Shown: positions 18,313 to 28,869 of the stretch, piece by piece
Layout of the letters: each line of letters starts with the position of its first letter
How positions within the stretch are numbered: position 1 is the first letter of the stretch
The notes under the pieces: generated by a model
The model's database searches: none
The model's input: only the letters and a program-made list of their open reading frames with translations
Told to the model about the DNA's origin: nothing
Translations under genes and position numbers: made by a program
Assembly: GCF_003254545.1 (NCBI RefSeq)
Contig: NZ_QJRH01000067.1
Coordinates: 124,001 to 188,000, forward strand
Direction of reading: 5' to 3'
From: Flavobacterium tistrianum
GTDB taxonomy: Bacteria > Bacteroidota > Bacteroidia > Flavobacteriales > Flavobacteriaceae
Length of the DNA: 64,000 nucleotides

Positions 18313-18343
18313 TTGTAGTTCTTTTGTAATTGAATTATTTTTG
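18313..18343 (+). promoter_or_regulatory. Promoter of sdhCAB, in the 18020-18375 intergenic region
   Basis: TTG at 18313-18315 and TATTTTTG at 18336-18343 are separated by 20 bp, matching the Bacteroidota consensus. The ATG of sdhC follows 32 nt later. The rest of this 356-bp gap between divergent mvaS and sdhC is AT-rich. It also holds TACGTA...TACGTA half-sites near 18255-18270, which could be an operator but are unproven. Confidence 0.6.
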
Positions 18344-18375
18344 TGTAATTTTTTAAAACAAACTACTTAACACTT

Positions 18376-19041
18376 ATGGCACAATCTGCACTATTGAATG
18401 CTTCCATCTTAAAGAAAGTAGCTATGGCTCTTTCGGGAATATTCTTAATCACGTTTTTAGCGCTGCATGTTTCCTTAAATTTTATTTCTATTATTAGTGA
18501 AGACGTTTTCAACGAAGCTTCTCACTTTATGGGATACAATCCGCTGATTCAGTATGTAATGCAGCCAATTTTGGCATTTGGAGTAATTTTCCATTTCGTA
18601 ATGGGATTTATTCTTACGGCTCAAAACAGCGCGGCACGACCAATCGCATACGCTAAATACAACGGGGCTGCAAACGCTTCTTGGAGTTCTAGAAATATGA
18701 TTATTTCTGGATTGGTTATTTTAGCTTTCTTAGGATTGCACTTTTATGATTTCTGGTTTCCTGAAGTTACCTACAAATATATTGCAGGTACTGCGCCAGA
18801 TGCTACAAGGTATTATGGTGAGTTAGTTCACAAATTTCACGATCCAATCCGTACAGCATTGTACTGTGTTTCATTTATTCTTTTAGGATTCCACTTATGG
18901 CACGGGTTCGCATCTTCTCTTCAATCTGTAGGGATGCACAACAAATACTCTAGATTTTTATCAAAAGTAGGTTACTGGTTTGCAGTTGTAGTTCCAGCGC
19001 TTTTCGTAATTATCGCTTTATTTCATCATTTCAATAATTAA
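18376..19041 (+). CDS. sdhC: Succinate dehydrogenase cytochrome b subunit
   Basis: 221-residue integral membrane subunit of the b558 type, with five hydrophobic helices (about 12-35, 58-80, 105-125, 160-185 and 200-220) and His residues placed inside helices for two haems (LHVSLN, FHFVMG, LHFYDF, FHLWHG). It passes electrons from SdhB to menaquinone. It is the first gene of sdhCAB with its own promoter, 11 bp before sdhA. Flavobacteria carry this three-subunit form without a separate SdhD. Confidence 0.92.
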   Translation: MAQSALLNASILKKVAMALSGIFLITFLALHVSLNFISIISEDVFNEASHFMGYNPLIQYVMQPILAFGVIFHFVMGFILTAQNSAARPIAYAKYNGAANASWSSRNMIISGLVILAFLGLHFYDFWFPEVTYKYIAGTAPDATRYYGELVHKFHDPIRTALYCVSFILLGFHLWHGFASSLQSVGMHNKYSRFLSKVGYWFAVVVPALFVIIALFHHFNN

Positions 19042-19052
19042 TATCAATTATA

Positions 19053-21053
19053 ATGGCATTAGATTCAAAAATTCCAAATGGTCCTATAGCGGACAAATGG
19101 ACAAATTATAAAGATCATATTAATTTAGTAAACCCTGCTAACAAACGTAATTTAGATATTATTGTAGTTGGTACAGGTTTAGCTGGAGGTTCGGCTGCGG
19201 CTACTTTGGCTGAGTTAGGATATAACGTAAAAGCATTCTGCTTCCAAGATTCTCCACGTCGTGCGCACTCTATTGCAGCACAAGGAGGTATCAACGCGGC
19301 AAAAAACTATAAAGGAGACGGTGACTCTATTTACAGATTGTTTTACGATACTGTAAAAGGTGGAGATTACCGTGCTCGTGAGGCAAACGTTTATCGTTTG
19401 GCTGAAGTTTCAGGAAATATTATTGACCAATGTGTGGCTCAAGGGGTGCCATTGGCTCGTGAATACGGTGGATTATTAGATAACCGTTCTTTTGGAGGAA
19501 CTTTGGTTTCTCGTACATTCTACGCACAAGGACAAACTGGACAGCAGTTATTGTTAGGAGCTTATTCTGCAATGAACCGCCAGATTGGTCGTGGAAAAAT
19601 CAAAATGTATAACCGTCACGAAATGCTTGACATTGTAATCGTGAACGGAAAAGCGAGAGGTATTATCGCTCGTAACTTAATCACTGGAGAAATAGAAAGA
19701 CATTCTGCTCATGCGGTAGTAATTGGTTCTGGAGGATACGGAAACGTATTTTTCCTTTCAACAAATGCTATGGGAAGTAACGCAACAGCAGCTTGGAAAA
19801 TTCATAAAAAAGGAGCGTTTTTCGCAAATCCTTGTTACACGCAAATTCACCCAACATGTATTCCAGTTTCAGGAGATCACCAGTCAAAATTGACTTTGAT
19901 GTCTGAATCTTTACGTAATGACGGTCGTATTTGGGTTCCTAAAAAATTAGAAGATGCTCAGGCTATCCGTGAAGGAAAGAAAAAAGCAACTGATTTATCT
20001 GAAGACGAAAGAGATTATTTCTTAGAAAGAAGATATCCTGCTTTTGGTAACTTAGTACCTCGTGACGTTGCGTCTCGTGCGGCTAAAGAAAGATGTGATG
20101 CTGGTTTTGGAGTTAACAAAACGGGTGAAGCAGTTTACTTAGATTTCGCAGCAGCAATTAAACGTTACGGAACTGAAGATGCTTATGTAAAAGGTTTAGA
20201 TGATAAAGATGCTGCTTTGGTAACAAAATTAGGAGCTGCAATCGTGAAAAGTAAATACGGAAACTTATTCCAGATGTACTACAAAATCGTTGACGAAGAT
20301 CCTTATACCACACCAATGATGATTTACCCAGCGGTTCACTACACAATGGGTGGAACTTGGGTTGATTATAACTTAATGACTACAATTCCTGGATGTTTCT
20401 CAATTGGAGAATCTAACTTCTCTGACCACGGAGCAAACAGACTTGGAGCTTCTGCTTTAATGCAAGGTTTAGCTGATGGATATTTCGTATTACCATATAC
20501 TATCGGAGATTATTTAGCTCCAGATATTAAAATGGGACCAATTTCTACAGACTTACCAGAATTCGTAGAAGCTGAGAAAGCTGTTGTAGATCAAATCAAT
20601 AAATTTATCAATAATAACGGTAAACATTCTGTTGATTATTTCCACAAAAAACTTGGAAAGATCATGTGGAATAAAGTAGGTATGGCTCGTAACGCTAAAG
20701 GTTTAGCTGAGGCTATCGAAGAAATCGCTGCTTTACGTGAAGAGTTTTATAAAGATGTAAAAGTTCCTGGAGGCGCTTACGAATTTAATCAGGAATTAGA
20801 AAAAGCGACTCGTGTTGCCGATTTCTTAGAATTAGGAGAATTGTTCGCGAAAGATGCTTTACACCGTAACGAATCTTGTGGAGGTCACTTCCGTGAGGAA
20901 TACCAAACAGAAGAAGGAGAAGCACTTCGTGATGACGAAAACTTTGCATATGTTGCAGCTTGGGAATACAAAGGAAAACCAAGCGATGCAGTATTGCATA
21001 AAGAACCTCTTAATTACGAAAACATTAAATTAGTTCAAAGAAGTTATAAATAA
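19053..21053 (+). CDS. sdhA: Succinate dehydrogenase flavoprotein subunit
   Basis: 666-residue catalytic subunit with covalent FAD. The N-terminal dinucleotide fold [17 protein letters not shown] is at about 41-57. The FAD-linking His lies in the [18 protein letters not shown] block, the active-site His/Arg in HYTMGGTW, and the capping-domain motif in [18 protein letters not shown]. It oxidises succinate to fumarate in the TCA cycle and feeds SdhB. The length matches the Bacteroidota/epsilonproteobacterial type. It is the central gene of the operon. Confidence 0.95.
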   Translation: MALDSKIPNGPIADKWTNYKDHINLVNPANKRNLDIIVVGTGLAGGSAAATLAELGYNVKAFCFQDSPRRAHSIAAQGGINAAKNYKGDGDSIYRLFYDTVKGGDYRAREANVYRLAEVSGNIIDQCVAQGVPLAREYGGLLDNRSFGGTLVSRTFYAQGQTGQQLLLGAYSAMNRQIGRGKIKMYNRHEMLDIVIVNGKARGIIARNLITGEIERHSAHAVVIGSGGYGNVFFLSTNAMGSNATAAWKIHKKGAFFANPCYTQIHPTCIPVSGDHQSKLTLMSESLRNDGRIWVPKKLEDAQAIREGKKKATDLSEDERDYFLERRYPAFGNLVPRDVASRAAKERCDAGFGVNKTGEAVYLDFAAAIKRYGTEDAYVKGLDDKDAALVTKLGAAIVKSKYGNLFQMYYKIVDEDPYTTPMMIYPAVHYTMGGTWVDYNLMTTIPGCFSIGESNFSDHGANRLGASALMQGLADGYFVLPYTIGDYLAPDIKMGPISTDLPEFVEAEKAVVDQINKFINNNGKHSVDYFHKKLGKIMWNKVGMARNAKGLAEAIEEIAALREEFYKDVKVPGGAYEFNQELEKATRVADFLELGELFAKDALHRNESCGGHFREEYQTEEGEALRDDENFAYVAAWEYKGKPSDAVLHKEPLNYENIKLVQRSYK

Positions 21054-21148
21054 GAATTTGGTCGAAAGCCCAAAGTCTTAAAGTCAAAAGGCAAAATGTG
21101 CCAAGCGACTTTCGACTTTCGACTTTATGACTTTCAAACGAAAAAGGT
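21054..21148. repeat. Inverted-repeat linker between sdhA and sdhB
   Basis: AAAGTCTTAAAGTC near 21071-21084 is nearly complementary to GACTTTATGACTTT near 21120-21133, with extra CGACTTT copies between. It would form a hairpin in the sdh message and could tune the SdhB level or protect RNA ends (inference). Confidence 0.5.
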
Positions 21149-21895
21149 ATGAAACTTACATTAAAAATATGGCGTCAAAAAAACGCTCAAGATAAAGGAG
21201 GGATTGTAGAATATCCTATCGATGGAATCGAACCAGACATGTCTTTCCTTGAAATGTTAGACGTTCTTAACGAAGGTTTAATCAATAAAGGAGAAGAGCC
21301 TGTAGCATTTGACCACGATTGTCGTGAAGGAATCTGCGGAATGTGTTCTTTATTCATCAACGGTGAAGCACACGGACCAGACAGAGGCGTTACAACTTGT
21401 CAGTTACACATGCGTATGTTTAAAGATGGCGATACAATCTTTATCGAGCCATTTAGAGCAAAAGCTTTCCCGGTAATTAAAGATTTAGTGGTTGACAGAA
21501 GTTCTTTTGATAGAATCCAGCACGCTGGAGGATTTATCTCTGTAAACACTTCAGGAAACACAATCGATGCGAATACTATTCCAGTGCCAAAAGACGATGC
21601 AGATAAATCATTTGATGCAGCTGCTTGTATTGGTTGTGGAGCTTGTGTTGCAACTTGTAAAAACTCTTCAGCAATGTTATTCGTTGCTGCAAAAGTTTCT
21701 CAATATGCATTATTGCCACAAGGTAAAGTTGAAGCAACGGATCGTGTTTTACACATGGTTCACCAAATGGATCTAGAAGGTTTTGGTAACTGTACAAATA
21801 CAGGAGCTTGCGAAATCGAATGTCCAAAAGGAATCTCGCTTGAAAATATCGCACGTATGAACCGTGAGTATTTAGCAGCAAGCTTGAAAGGATAA
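21149..21895 (+). CDS. sdhB: Succinate dehydrogenase iron-sulfur subunit
   Basis: 248-residue electron carrier between SdhA and SdhC. The N-terminal plant-type [2Fe-2S] domain shows [12 protein letters not shown] and a later Cys in TTCQLH. The C-terminal domain has [11 protein letters not shown] and a second set in [15 protein letters not shown] for the [4Fe-4S] and [3Fe-4S] clusters. Membrane-associated on the cytoplasmic side. Last gene of the operon, with a terminator after it. Confidence 0.95.
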   Translation: MKLTLKIWRQKNAQDKGGIVEYPIDGIEPDMSFLEMLDVLNEGLINKGEEPVAFDHDCREGICGMCSLFINGEAHGPDRGVTTCQLHMRMFKDGDTIFIEPFRAKAFPVIKDLVVDRSSFDRIQHAGGFISVNTSGNTIDANTIPVPKDDADKSFDAAACIGCGACVATCKNSSAMLFVAAKVSQYALLPQGKVEATDRVLHMVHQMDLEGFGNCTNTGACEIECPKGISLENIARMNREYLAASLKG

Positions 21896-21918
21896 TACAC
21901 AATTTAGTATATTTTAGA

Positions 21919-21952
21919 AAAACGCATTCATTAATTTGAATGCGTTTTTTTT
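21919..21952 (+). terminator. Terminator of the sdhCAB operon
   Basis: AAAACGCATTCA (21919-21930) pairs with TGAATGCGTTTT (21937-21948), followed by more T. Confidence 0.88.
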
Positions 21953-22065
21953 GTTTATATGAAGTAGATGCCATTTTGTCTTCAATTCTTTTTCTAAACA
22001 AGCGTAATGAGCTTATAAAATCTTTTTTTAAGGTTTAACAGCTTCTCAAGCTACATTTAAATTCT

Positions 22066-22073
22066 TATTTTTG
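22066..22073 (+). promoter_or_regulatory. TAnnTTTG promoter element of the deoR-like gene
   Basis: TATTTTTG lies 22 nt before the ATG at 22096. No convincing -33 box was seen. Confidence 0.45.
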
Positions 22074-22095
22074 TAAGAAGAAAAAAATAATTGGC

Positions 22096-22872
22096 ATGAG
22101 CACTGAAAATGAAGTTTTAAATTACAGCAAAGAAGAACGTAAAAATCATATCTTAAAAGAGATCAACCTGCACACGCGTGTGAGCTTTGAAACTCTTTCT
22201 GCTAAACTTGGTGTTTCTGAAGATACTGTTCGCCGTGATATAAATGAACTTGACGCCGAAGCACTTATAATTAAAGTAAAAGGCGGTGCCATGACCAAAG
22301 GATATCACTATTCTTCCTTAAATCAGACTTATGCTGTTGAGGCGAAACAAGTTATTGCGCAAAAAGCGGTAAGCCTTCTTCATGACGGAATGGTTTTAAT
22401 TGTTGACGGAGGAACAACTATTCGTGAGTTTATCCGATTAATTCCAAATGATCTTAATCTGACTGTTTTTACGATTACTGCTTTAACGGCTGTTCAGCTT
22501 TTGGATAAACCGAATATCAAAACCATCATGATTGGCGGCAGTATTTCGTCTTACAGCCAAATGTGTATAAGTGGGGAAGCTTTTCAGCAATTAGCCAGTA
22601 TAAAAGCAGATCTTTTGGTTTTGGGAACAAATGCTCTTGATGTCGATGGCGGTTATTCTGATTCTGATTGGGAAACGGTTCAGGTGAAAAAAGCCATGAT
22701 TAATGCTTCTAGAAAAACAGCGGTTTTAACCATTACTGAAAAATTGAATACGGTTCTTAAAATGAAAATTGCTAATTTATCTGAAGTAAATTATGTAATT
22801 ACAGAAGTAGAACCAACTCACGAAAAATTACAGCCGTATAAAGACGCTGTCCCAAGTCTTATTGTGGTCTAA
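22096..22872 (+). CDS. DeoR/GlpR-family transcriptional regulator
   Basis: 258 residues: an N-terminal winged HTH (about 15-75, SFETLSAKLGVSEDTVRRDI) and a C-terminal DeoR sensor domain of ribose-5-phosphate-isomerase-like fold, with the phosphate-binding pattern DGGTTIREF (about 109-117) and IGGSISSYSQ. It probably senses a sugar phosphate. No sugar operon is adjacent, and the next gene (35 bp on) is an amidase, so the target is not clear. Confidence 0.88.
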   Translation: MSTENEVLNYSKEERKNHILKEINLHTRVSFETLSAKLGVSEDTVRRDINELDAEALIIKVKGGAMTKGYHYSSLNQTYAVEAKQVIAQKAVSLLHDGMVLIVDGGTTIREFIRLIPNDLNLTVFTITALTAVQLLDKPNIKTIMIGGSISSYSQMCISGEAFQQLASIKADLLVLGTNALDVDGGYSDSDWETVQVKKAMINASRKTAVLTITEKLNTVLKMKIANLSEVNYVITEVEPTHEKLQPYKDAVPSLIVV

Positions 22873-22907
22873 TTTCAAAGTGCTTTTGACTTTCATACAA
22901 TTTAAAA

Positions 22908-23675
22908 ATGAAAATTGCTTTAATCCAAACCGATCTTTTTTGGCAGAATGCCAGTAAAAACCGAGAAAATTTCGATTCAAAAATCAATGAAATTGATTCG
23001 GAAGTAGATTTGATTGTGCTTCCAGAAATGTTTTCGACTGGATTTACAATGAATGCTTCTGAAGTTGCTGAAACCATGCAGGGTGAAACAATTGGTTGGA
23101 TGAAGTTTAAAGCAAAGCAAAAAAAAACAGCAATCACGGGAAGTGTAGTCATTGCAGAAAACGGAAAATATTACAATCGAATGATTTTTGTTTTTCCGTC
23201 AGGCGAAATTCAATATTACGATAAAAGACATTCCTTTTCTCTCGCGGGTGAAGACAAAGTATATACATGCGGAAATCAAAAAGTTATTGTAGATTATTTA
23301 GATTGGAAAATATCCCTTCAGATTTGTTACGATTTGAGATTTCCTGTTTTTGTACGAAATGCAGAAAATTACGACCTTATTTTGTACGTGGCTAATTGGC
23401 CAAAAGTGCGCACCAATGCTTGGGATGCATTATTAAAAGCTCGAGCTATAGAAAATCTTTCTTATGTAATTGGAGTAAACAGAATAGGGAAGGATGTTCA
23501 CAATTTTGAACATATAGGCCATTCGCAGGCAATCGATTTCTTGGGGAATTATATTCTAGAGCCACAAGAAAAAAATGGTGTCTTTGTCGTAGAACTGGAC
23601 AAAAACACCATGTATGAAACGCGTAAAAAATTAGACTTTTTAAGCGATAGAGACCAATTTGAAATTAAACTTTAG
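22908..23675 (+). CDS. Nitrilase-superfamily amidohydrolase (omega-amidase/YafV-like)
   Basis: 255-residue C-N hydrolase. The catalytic Glu40 (LPEMFSTGFT), Lys106 (YYDKRHSFSLAGED) and Cys140 (LQICYDLRFPV) form the nitrilase triad, and the DKRHSFSLAGE variant is typical of omega-amidases such as YafV/Nit2. These convert alpha-ketoglutaramate to 2-oxoglutarate and ammonia, cleaning up after transaminases or methionine salvage. It overlaps the convergent lipoprotein gene by 4 bp at its stop. Confidence 0.87.
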   Translation: MKIALIQTDLFWQNASKNRENFDSKINEIDSEVDLIVLPEMFSTGFTMNASEVAETMQGETIGWMKFKAKQKKTAITGSVVIAENGKYYNRMIFVFPSGEIQYYDKRHSFSLAGEDKVYTCGNQKVIVDYLDWKISLQICYDLRFPVFVRNAENYDLILYVANWPKVRTNAWDALLKARAIENLSYVIGVNRIGKDVHNFEHIGHSQAIDFLGNYILEPQEKNGVFVVELDKNTMYETRKKLDFLSDRDQFEIKL

Positions 23676-25360
23676 AAAGCTTTACTTTTCTTTTGTGCTT
23701 CTTTTCTCTTTTTATCATCCTGTTTTTTCTCGACTTCCGGATTAAACGGAATACTCAGGTCAATGGTTTCGTTTCGATCCCAATTAGCGCGGACATCAAA
23801 TTCTTCTTGATTGTAAAACACTTCTTCAGAATATCTCTTTTCTAAGAAACTACCAGTGTCATATTGTTTGTTTTTATTGTCGTCATAAATAATGCGAATG
23901 GTAAAAACGTCAGGTTGCAATAAGTTGAATTCTAGAGTAGTTTCGCCTTCAGAATATCCTTCGGCCAAAACAACATCTCCTTTTTTATTGGTTAGTTCGA
24001 CAATGATAGGAAAACGTTTTACATTTTTCAGATTCAGTATGATATTTCCGTAATCAGCATATTCTTTAGTGGCAAGTTTATACGATAAAGTATCGTTTGT
24101 TTTTTCATAAAAATCGGTCAAAGCGCCTGGTAAGAAAGTAAAACTATACTTGTCCAAAGGTTCTTTTTTGAAATCAAAATATAATTTCTGGTCAAATTCG
24201 TCGTATTCTGTTGTGTAAGGAACAGCAACAGAATCTTTATTAACTAATCTGATTTTAGATTTATCAAATTTTACCAATGGAGTTTCGCTCTCTAATGTAA
24301 AACGCTCTCTAAAATTAAGCTGGCCATTTTGTACCGCTTTAATATTTAAAGTGTCTTTTTTTAGGGCTTTAATTTTGAAAGAAAATTTTTTGTTGTAGCT
24401 TTCTTTTTCTACTTCCATTGATAGTGAATCAGCTTTAACGGGCTTGTACCAAACTTGAAGCGAATCTTTTTTAGGAAATTGAGTGACGATAGTTTCTAAA
24501 ACTTCATTTCCATTTTTTAGTGTAATTTTTGGTTTTGAATTCTTGAAATTCTGTTTTCCTTCGTAAGGAAGATACAAACGGTTTCCAGAAGCCTGAATAG
24601 GTTTGAAGACTTTTAGCGGAAGCGTTTCTTTAAACAATTCTAACTCGTAAACAGTATCTGTTGGAATTGTGATATAGCTTTTTAAAAAACCGATTTTATC
24701 ATCTTTCGGATTAAATTTATTGTTTGATCCTTTATCTTTTAAAGCAACCAAAAGATATTTCCCTTCTTTTAGATTTTCAAACTGAAAAGTTCGCATACTA
24801 TCCAAAGTGTTGGTGATATAGCGAGGGAATTCTTTGTAAATGGTAGAATCTTTAAATTTATCATTTACTTCGTATAACATTACAGAAACGAAATTGTCAA
24901 CATATTTTCCGTAAGAATCTTTAATTCTTCCGCTCAGTTTAAGCGAATCAATATAAGCTCCTGTAGAAAACACATATTTAAATTGATTTAAAGGATTTCC
25001 TTCATTATTATCCTGAATTGCTTGCCCGAAATTTAAACTGTAAGTAGTGTTTGGCTGTAAAGTATCTCGAATTTCGATCTTTATAAATTTACTAACACTC
25101 TGAGGTGTAATTAATGGCTCGTTTTTAAACGGAGGAGAAATAATCAGCTGTTTGTTGGTGTTTTTCAGTTTGATATATTCGTCAAAATTCAAAGTGATGG
25201 TCTTTCCTTTGAAATTTGTACTGTAGTTTTCGGGAAAACTCGAAATTAAAACAGGAGCAAGTGTGTCTTTTAAACCGCCGGTAATGCTGCCTCTTTTGGC
25301 ACAGCTTATCATTGATATTAAAATTATAAATGAAATATATTTAAGAGTGTTTTTCAACAT
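23672..25360 (-). CDS. Lipoprotein with N-terminal bacterial Ig-like domain
   Basis: 562 residues with a lipobox at LISMISC (Cys20). Residues about 30-125 show the SbsA-type Ig-like pattern (APVLISSFPENYSTNFKGKT, then ITLNFDEYIKL, and YSLNFGQAIQDNNEGN). The rest is long, beta-rich repeats ending in a Lys-rich tail (EVEKKQDDKKRKEAQKK). This is a widespread Bacteroidota lipoprotein family of unknown role, sometimes found near cell-envelope genes. Monocistronic, with the start at ATG 25360 and an AT-rich promoter region beyond. Confidence 0.82.
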   Translation of the reverse strand: MLKNTLKYISFIILISMISCAKRGSITGGLKDTLAPVLISSFPENYSTNFKGKTITLNFDEYIKLKNTNKQLIISPPFKNEPLITPQSVSKFIKIEIRDTLQPNTTYSLNFGQAIQDNNEGNPLNQFKYVFSTGAYIDSLKLSGRIKDSYGKYVDNFVSVMLYEVNDKFKDSTIYKEFPRYITNTLDSMRTFQFENLKEGKYLLVALKDKGSNNKFNPKDDKIGFLKSYITIPTDTVYELELFKETLPLKVFKPIQASGNRLYLPYEGKQNFKNSKPKITLKNGNEVLETIVTQFPKKDSLQVWYKPVKADSLSMEVEKESYNKKFSFKIKALKKDTLNIKAVQNGQLNFRERFTLESETPLVKFDKSKIRLVNKDSVAVPYTTEYDEFDQKLYFDFKKEPLDKYSFTFLPGALTDFYEKTNDTLSYKLATKEYADYGNIILNLKNVKRFPIIVELTNKKGDVVLAEGYSEGETTLEFNLLQPDVFTIRIIYDDNKNKQYDTGSFLEKRYSEEVFYNQEEFDVRANWDRNETIDLSIPFNPEVEKKQDDKKRKEAQKKSKAF

Positions 25361-25501
25361 AACGGTTTTTCAATTTGATTGCACAAAATAACAATTATAT
25401 TTGCTTTAATTGAAATTTTTTATCCATTTATTAGGATTTGCAACTTTTGCGAATCTTTTAAAATTTTACTGTTTTCAATATTTTAAAATGATATAATTTC
25501 T

Positions 25502-25509
25502 TACTTTTG
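25502..25509 (+). promoter_or_regulatory. TAnnTTTG promoter element
   Basis: TACTTTTG, 26 nt before the TTG start at 25535. It supports this start for the lipoprotein gene. Confidence 0.45.
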
Positions 25510-25534
25510 AACTAAAATGTAATTTTCCTAAGTT

Positions 25535-26539
25535 TTGTTCAAGCGACTTTTTCCAGTTTTGTTTCTCTTTTTAATGTTATCATGCACTAAAAATGAAAAA
25601 CCTGCAATCTCCTTTTATTACTGGAAGACAGTGTTTAAGTTTTCTAAAATAGAAAAAGAAGCATTGAATGAAAATGATGTTCAAAAACTGTACGTAAGAT
25701 ATTTTGACATTGGACTTCAATCGGAATCAAATTCCCCTATTCCAATTAGTCCCGTTCGTTTTGAAGAAAGCCCAAAAGAATATGTTATTGTTCCAGTTGT
25801 TTTTATTCAGAACAAAGTCATGCTCCAGCCTAATCTTGATGTAAATGATCTGGCTCAAAAAACGTTTGATTTTATAGAACAAATCAATTCAAAAAATAGC
25901 ATTCCTTGCCAAGAAATTCAAATTGACTGTGATTGGACATTAAAAAGCAAAGACAATTATTTGAAGTTCATAGAGGTTTTTAAAAAACTTTCGAAAAAGA
26001 AACTTTCAGCTACCATTCGATTGCATCAGGTCAAATACTTCAAAAAAACAAAAATCCCCAATGTAGATTCTGGTGTCTTGATGTACTACAATATGGGATC
26101 GATTGCTCCAGATTCTCTAAATTCTATTTACGATCAGAAAGTAGCAGAGCGCTATCTTAAGAGTTTAAAGAGATATCCGCTGCATCTTGATTTTGCATTC
26201 CCAATTTATTCTTGGGGAGTTCATATTAGAGATCATAAAGTGATTGGACTTCGCTCTAAAATAAATGGCAAAGCATTAGAGAAAGATTCCAATTTTGAAA
26301 AAACAAGTCCGATTTTTTTTAGGGTAAAACATTCTAATTATAAAAATGGTGTTTTTTATGAAGAAAATGATCTACTAAAAATAGAAGAAATTAAAACAGA
26401 AGATTTAAAAGAAATGGCAGAAGATTTGCAAGATAATCTTGTCGAAAAGCCAAACGAAATTATATTTTACGATTTAGACGAATTCAATTTAAATAATTAT
26501 GAAAAAAATATTTTTAAGCAAGTTGTTTCTTGGTTTTAG
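25535..26539 (+). CDS. Hypothetical lipoprotein (334 aa)
   Basis: TTG start followed by a short lipoprotein signal (MFKRLFPVLFLFLMLSC, Cys17). The body alternates helices and strands with IQIDCDWTLKSKDNYLKFIE, then RLHQVKY, then VLMYYNMG, a barrel-like pattern reminiscent of DUF3142/glycosidase-like TIM barrels, but no catalytic residues can be named. The last 41 bp overlap the start of the next gene, and the two are probably coupled. Function unknown. Confidence 0.7.
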   Translation: MFKRLFPVLFLFLMLSCTKNEKPAISFYYWKTVFKFSKIEKEALNENDVQKLYVRYFDIGLQSESNSPIPISPVRFEESPKEYVIVPVVFIQNKVMLQPNLDVNDLAQKTFDFIEQINSKNSIPCQEIQIDCDWTLKSKDNYLKFIEVFKKLSKKKLSATIRLHQVKYFKKTKIPNVDSGVLMYYNMGSIAPDSLNSIYDQKVAERYLKSLKRYPLHLDFAFPIYSWGVHIRDHKVIGLRSKINGKALEKDSNFEKTSPIFFRVKHSNYKNGVFYEENDLLKIEEIKTEDLKEMAEDLQDNLVEKPNEIIFYDLDEFNLNNYEKNIFKQVVSWF

Positions 26540-28859
26540 TGCCGCATTACTTTTTGCCTGCGGAATAATTTACGCCTGCGCAGATGGAGATTGGGATTAT
26601 TTTGGTGCTTATAATTCAAACTTTACTCCAGAAACTTTTGCCGACAAATCATACTCGCCTTTGTTTTTATCGGGCGGAATTTTTTACGGAATTGGTTTTG
26701 ATACCCAACATAATTCTCGTTTTAATAAAAACATAAAATCAGATTGGGCAGATTATCTTAAAGGAAAAGCGGATACAACAACTGTCAATTATTTTTTAAT
26801 TGGAGATGAAAAGCCAAGATATTATTCTGATGAAAAAAGTGCCATCAAAAACAAAGAAGAAATAGAAGGTTTGCATGTTTATTATAAAACGAAAAAGGAA
26901 AATAAAAGTTCTCAAAAATGGGGCAAAAAGCTGAATTTGAAAGATGAGAAAGTAAAAAACTTTGTCGAATTTTTGTATTTGGCCCAAAAAATAGAAACGG
27001 TTTCTATTGGAGACGATTACTGGAGTTATGATCCTGTTGTGGCAAAAACTTTCAAAGATGCCAAGATGATCCAATCTATAGAAAATGTGTACAATACTCT
27101 TTCGGATCCGTTTTTGAAAAACAGATATTGGTTTCTGACCATGAAAGCACGTTTTTATAGCAACGATAAACAAAAAGCAATTGACTTTTTTAATAAAACC
27201 GAAAGTTCTGTTGCCAAAAATACTTTGTACTATCGTGCTCTCGCATATGTAGCTGGAATTAATTATAAGCAGAAAAAATATGCAACTTCGAACTATTTAT
27301 ATGCTCAGGTTTTTGATAAATGCCCAGAATTAAGAGTTGTTACAGCTTATAGTTTCAAGCCGAAAAATGAGTCAGATTGGACGAAAGCTTTGGCAATGGC
27401 CAAAACTAATAAAGAAAAAGCAGCTCTTTGGGCAATTCATGGATATTACAAAGATGAAAAGCAAGCAATTGAAAAAATTTACGAATTAGACCCAAAAAGC
27501 GAACATCTAAATTATTTAGGAACAAGATTGGTTAATTCGCTAGAGCAAAAAATAAACAATTCGTTTCAGATTGATGGACAAGGAGAAAATCAGAAACCAA
27601 AACCGCAGACTGTTGCCGAAAATAAGACTGAAAACAAGGCAAAAGTAGACAATAGCGCTGTTGATTTGATAGCAAAAATTTCGGCTGCAGGAAATACCGA
27701 TAAACCCTATTTATGGGATATTGCACTTGGATATCTTCAAACGCTAAAAGGCGATTATGCTAATGCAGATAAGAATTATACGAAAGCTGAAAAAACACTC
27801 CCGAAAACAGAATTGGCAGGAATGCAGCTTCGCTTATTGCGTTTTGTAAATAACTTAAGCAAGATCGATAAACTGACAGATAAAAATGAGAAAACCATTC
27901 TAGCTGATTTGAATTGGCTGTACACTGAACTTCCTAAAAATTATAAAGGAAACGAATTTCGTTACCAAAATGCTTCTTCATGGAGCAGAAGTTATTTGTC
28001 GCATTTGTATAAAGAAAAAGGAGATCAGGTTATGGCCGAGATTTATGGAGAATCACGCTACAGTTATTGGAACGATGGGAATGCATATTATGACAATGAA
28101 AAGAATTTGCTGGCAATAAAAAGCTTTTTGGAGAAACCAAATAAAACGGAAATCGAAAAAATTGGCGCAGGAATTTATAGTTTGAAGTTGAAAGACATTA
28201 ATAACTTTCAAGCTGTTCAGGCTACATTCAAAAACAAAATTCCAGAAGCGATTGAATTTATGAAGCAAACGGATTCTGTTCAGCATGTTAAATTCTTAGG
28301 AAATCCGTTTAACGGAAATATAAAAGACTGTCATGATTGTGAGCACGCTGCTTATCAGAAAAGAAAATATACTTATATGGATTTCTTGACGACAATAAAA
28401 GAAATGCAGGATAAATTGGCTCAAAAAGAAGATGTTTATACAAATAGCCTTTTGTTAGGAAATGCGTTTTATAATATTTCTCATTTTGGGAACGGAAGAA
28501 CTTTTTATGAAATGAGTATTGTAGGTTACGGATCAAGTCCATATTCATTTAGAGATTCGATGAAAGAAATGATTACAAACAATTCTGTTTCGAAAATGTA
28601 TTATCAAAAAGCTTTTGAAGCAGCTACAAACAAAGAACAAAAAGCAAAATGTTTGTATCTGATTTCAAAATGCGAAAGAAATGATTATTATAATAAAAAA
28701 TACAACGCCGTAAACAGCTATTGGGAAATTCAAGATGATAAAGTTAATTTTATTGCTTGGAACTCATTCAAGGCGTTAAGAAAAGACTATTCTGACACCA
28801 AATATTATCAGGATGTAATTGCAGAATGTGGTTATTTTAGAACATACACGAATCAATAA
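26499..28859 (+). CDS. Large secreted or lipid-anchored protein with TPR-like helices
   Basis: 786 residues. An N-terminal hydrophobic signal (about 5-27) contains Cys in LLFACGIIYAC, either a lipobox or a normal signal peptide. Much of residues 190-560 is helical with Ala/Tyr-spaced repeats (NTLYYRALAYVAGINYKQKK, DIALGYLQTLKGDYANADKN), the look of tetratricopeptide repeats. A short CxxC (DCHDCEH) lies at about residue 610. Its ATG lies inside the upstream lipoprotein gene. Probably an envelope scaffold working with that lipoprotein; no enzyme motif seen. Confidence 0.7.
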   Translation: MKKIFLSKLFLGFSAALLFACGIIYACADGDWDYFGAYNSNFTPETFADKSYSPLFLSGGIFYGIGFDTQHNSRFNKNIKSDWADYLKGKADTTTVNYFLIGDEKPRYYSDEKSAIKNKEEIEGLHVYYKTKKENKSSQKWGKKLNLKDEKVKNFVEFLYLAQKIETVSIGDDYWSYDPVVAKTFKDAKMIQSIENVYNTLSDPFLKNRYWFLTMKARFYSNDKQKAIDFFNKTESSVAKNTLYYRALAYVAGINYKQKKYATSNYLYAQVFDKCPELRVVTAYSFKPKNESDWTKALAMAKTNKEKAALWAIHGYYKDEKQAIEKIYELDPKSEHLNYLGTRLVNSLEQKINNSFQIDGQGENQKPKPQTVAENKTENKAKVDNSAVDLIAKISAAGNTDKPYLWDIALGYLQTLKGDYANADKNYTKAEKTLPKTELAGMQLRLLRFVNNLSKIDKLTDKNEKTILADLNWLYTELPKNYKGNEFRYQNASSWSRSYLSHLYKEKGDQVMAEIYGESRYSYWNDGNAYYDNEKNLLAIKSFLEKPNKTEIEKIGAGIYSLKLKDINNFQAVQATFKNKIPEAIEFMKQTDSVQHVKFLGNPFNGNIKDCHDCEHAAYQKRKYTYMDFLTTIKEMQDKLAQKEDVYTNSLLLGNAFYNISHFGNGRTFYEMSIVGYGSSPYSFRDSMKEMITNNSVSKMYYQKAFEAATNKEQKAKCLYLISKCERNDYYNKKYNAVNSYWEIQDDKVNFIAWNSFKALRKDYSDTKYYQDVIAECGYFRTYTNQ

Positions 28860-28869
28860 ATTTGAAACA

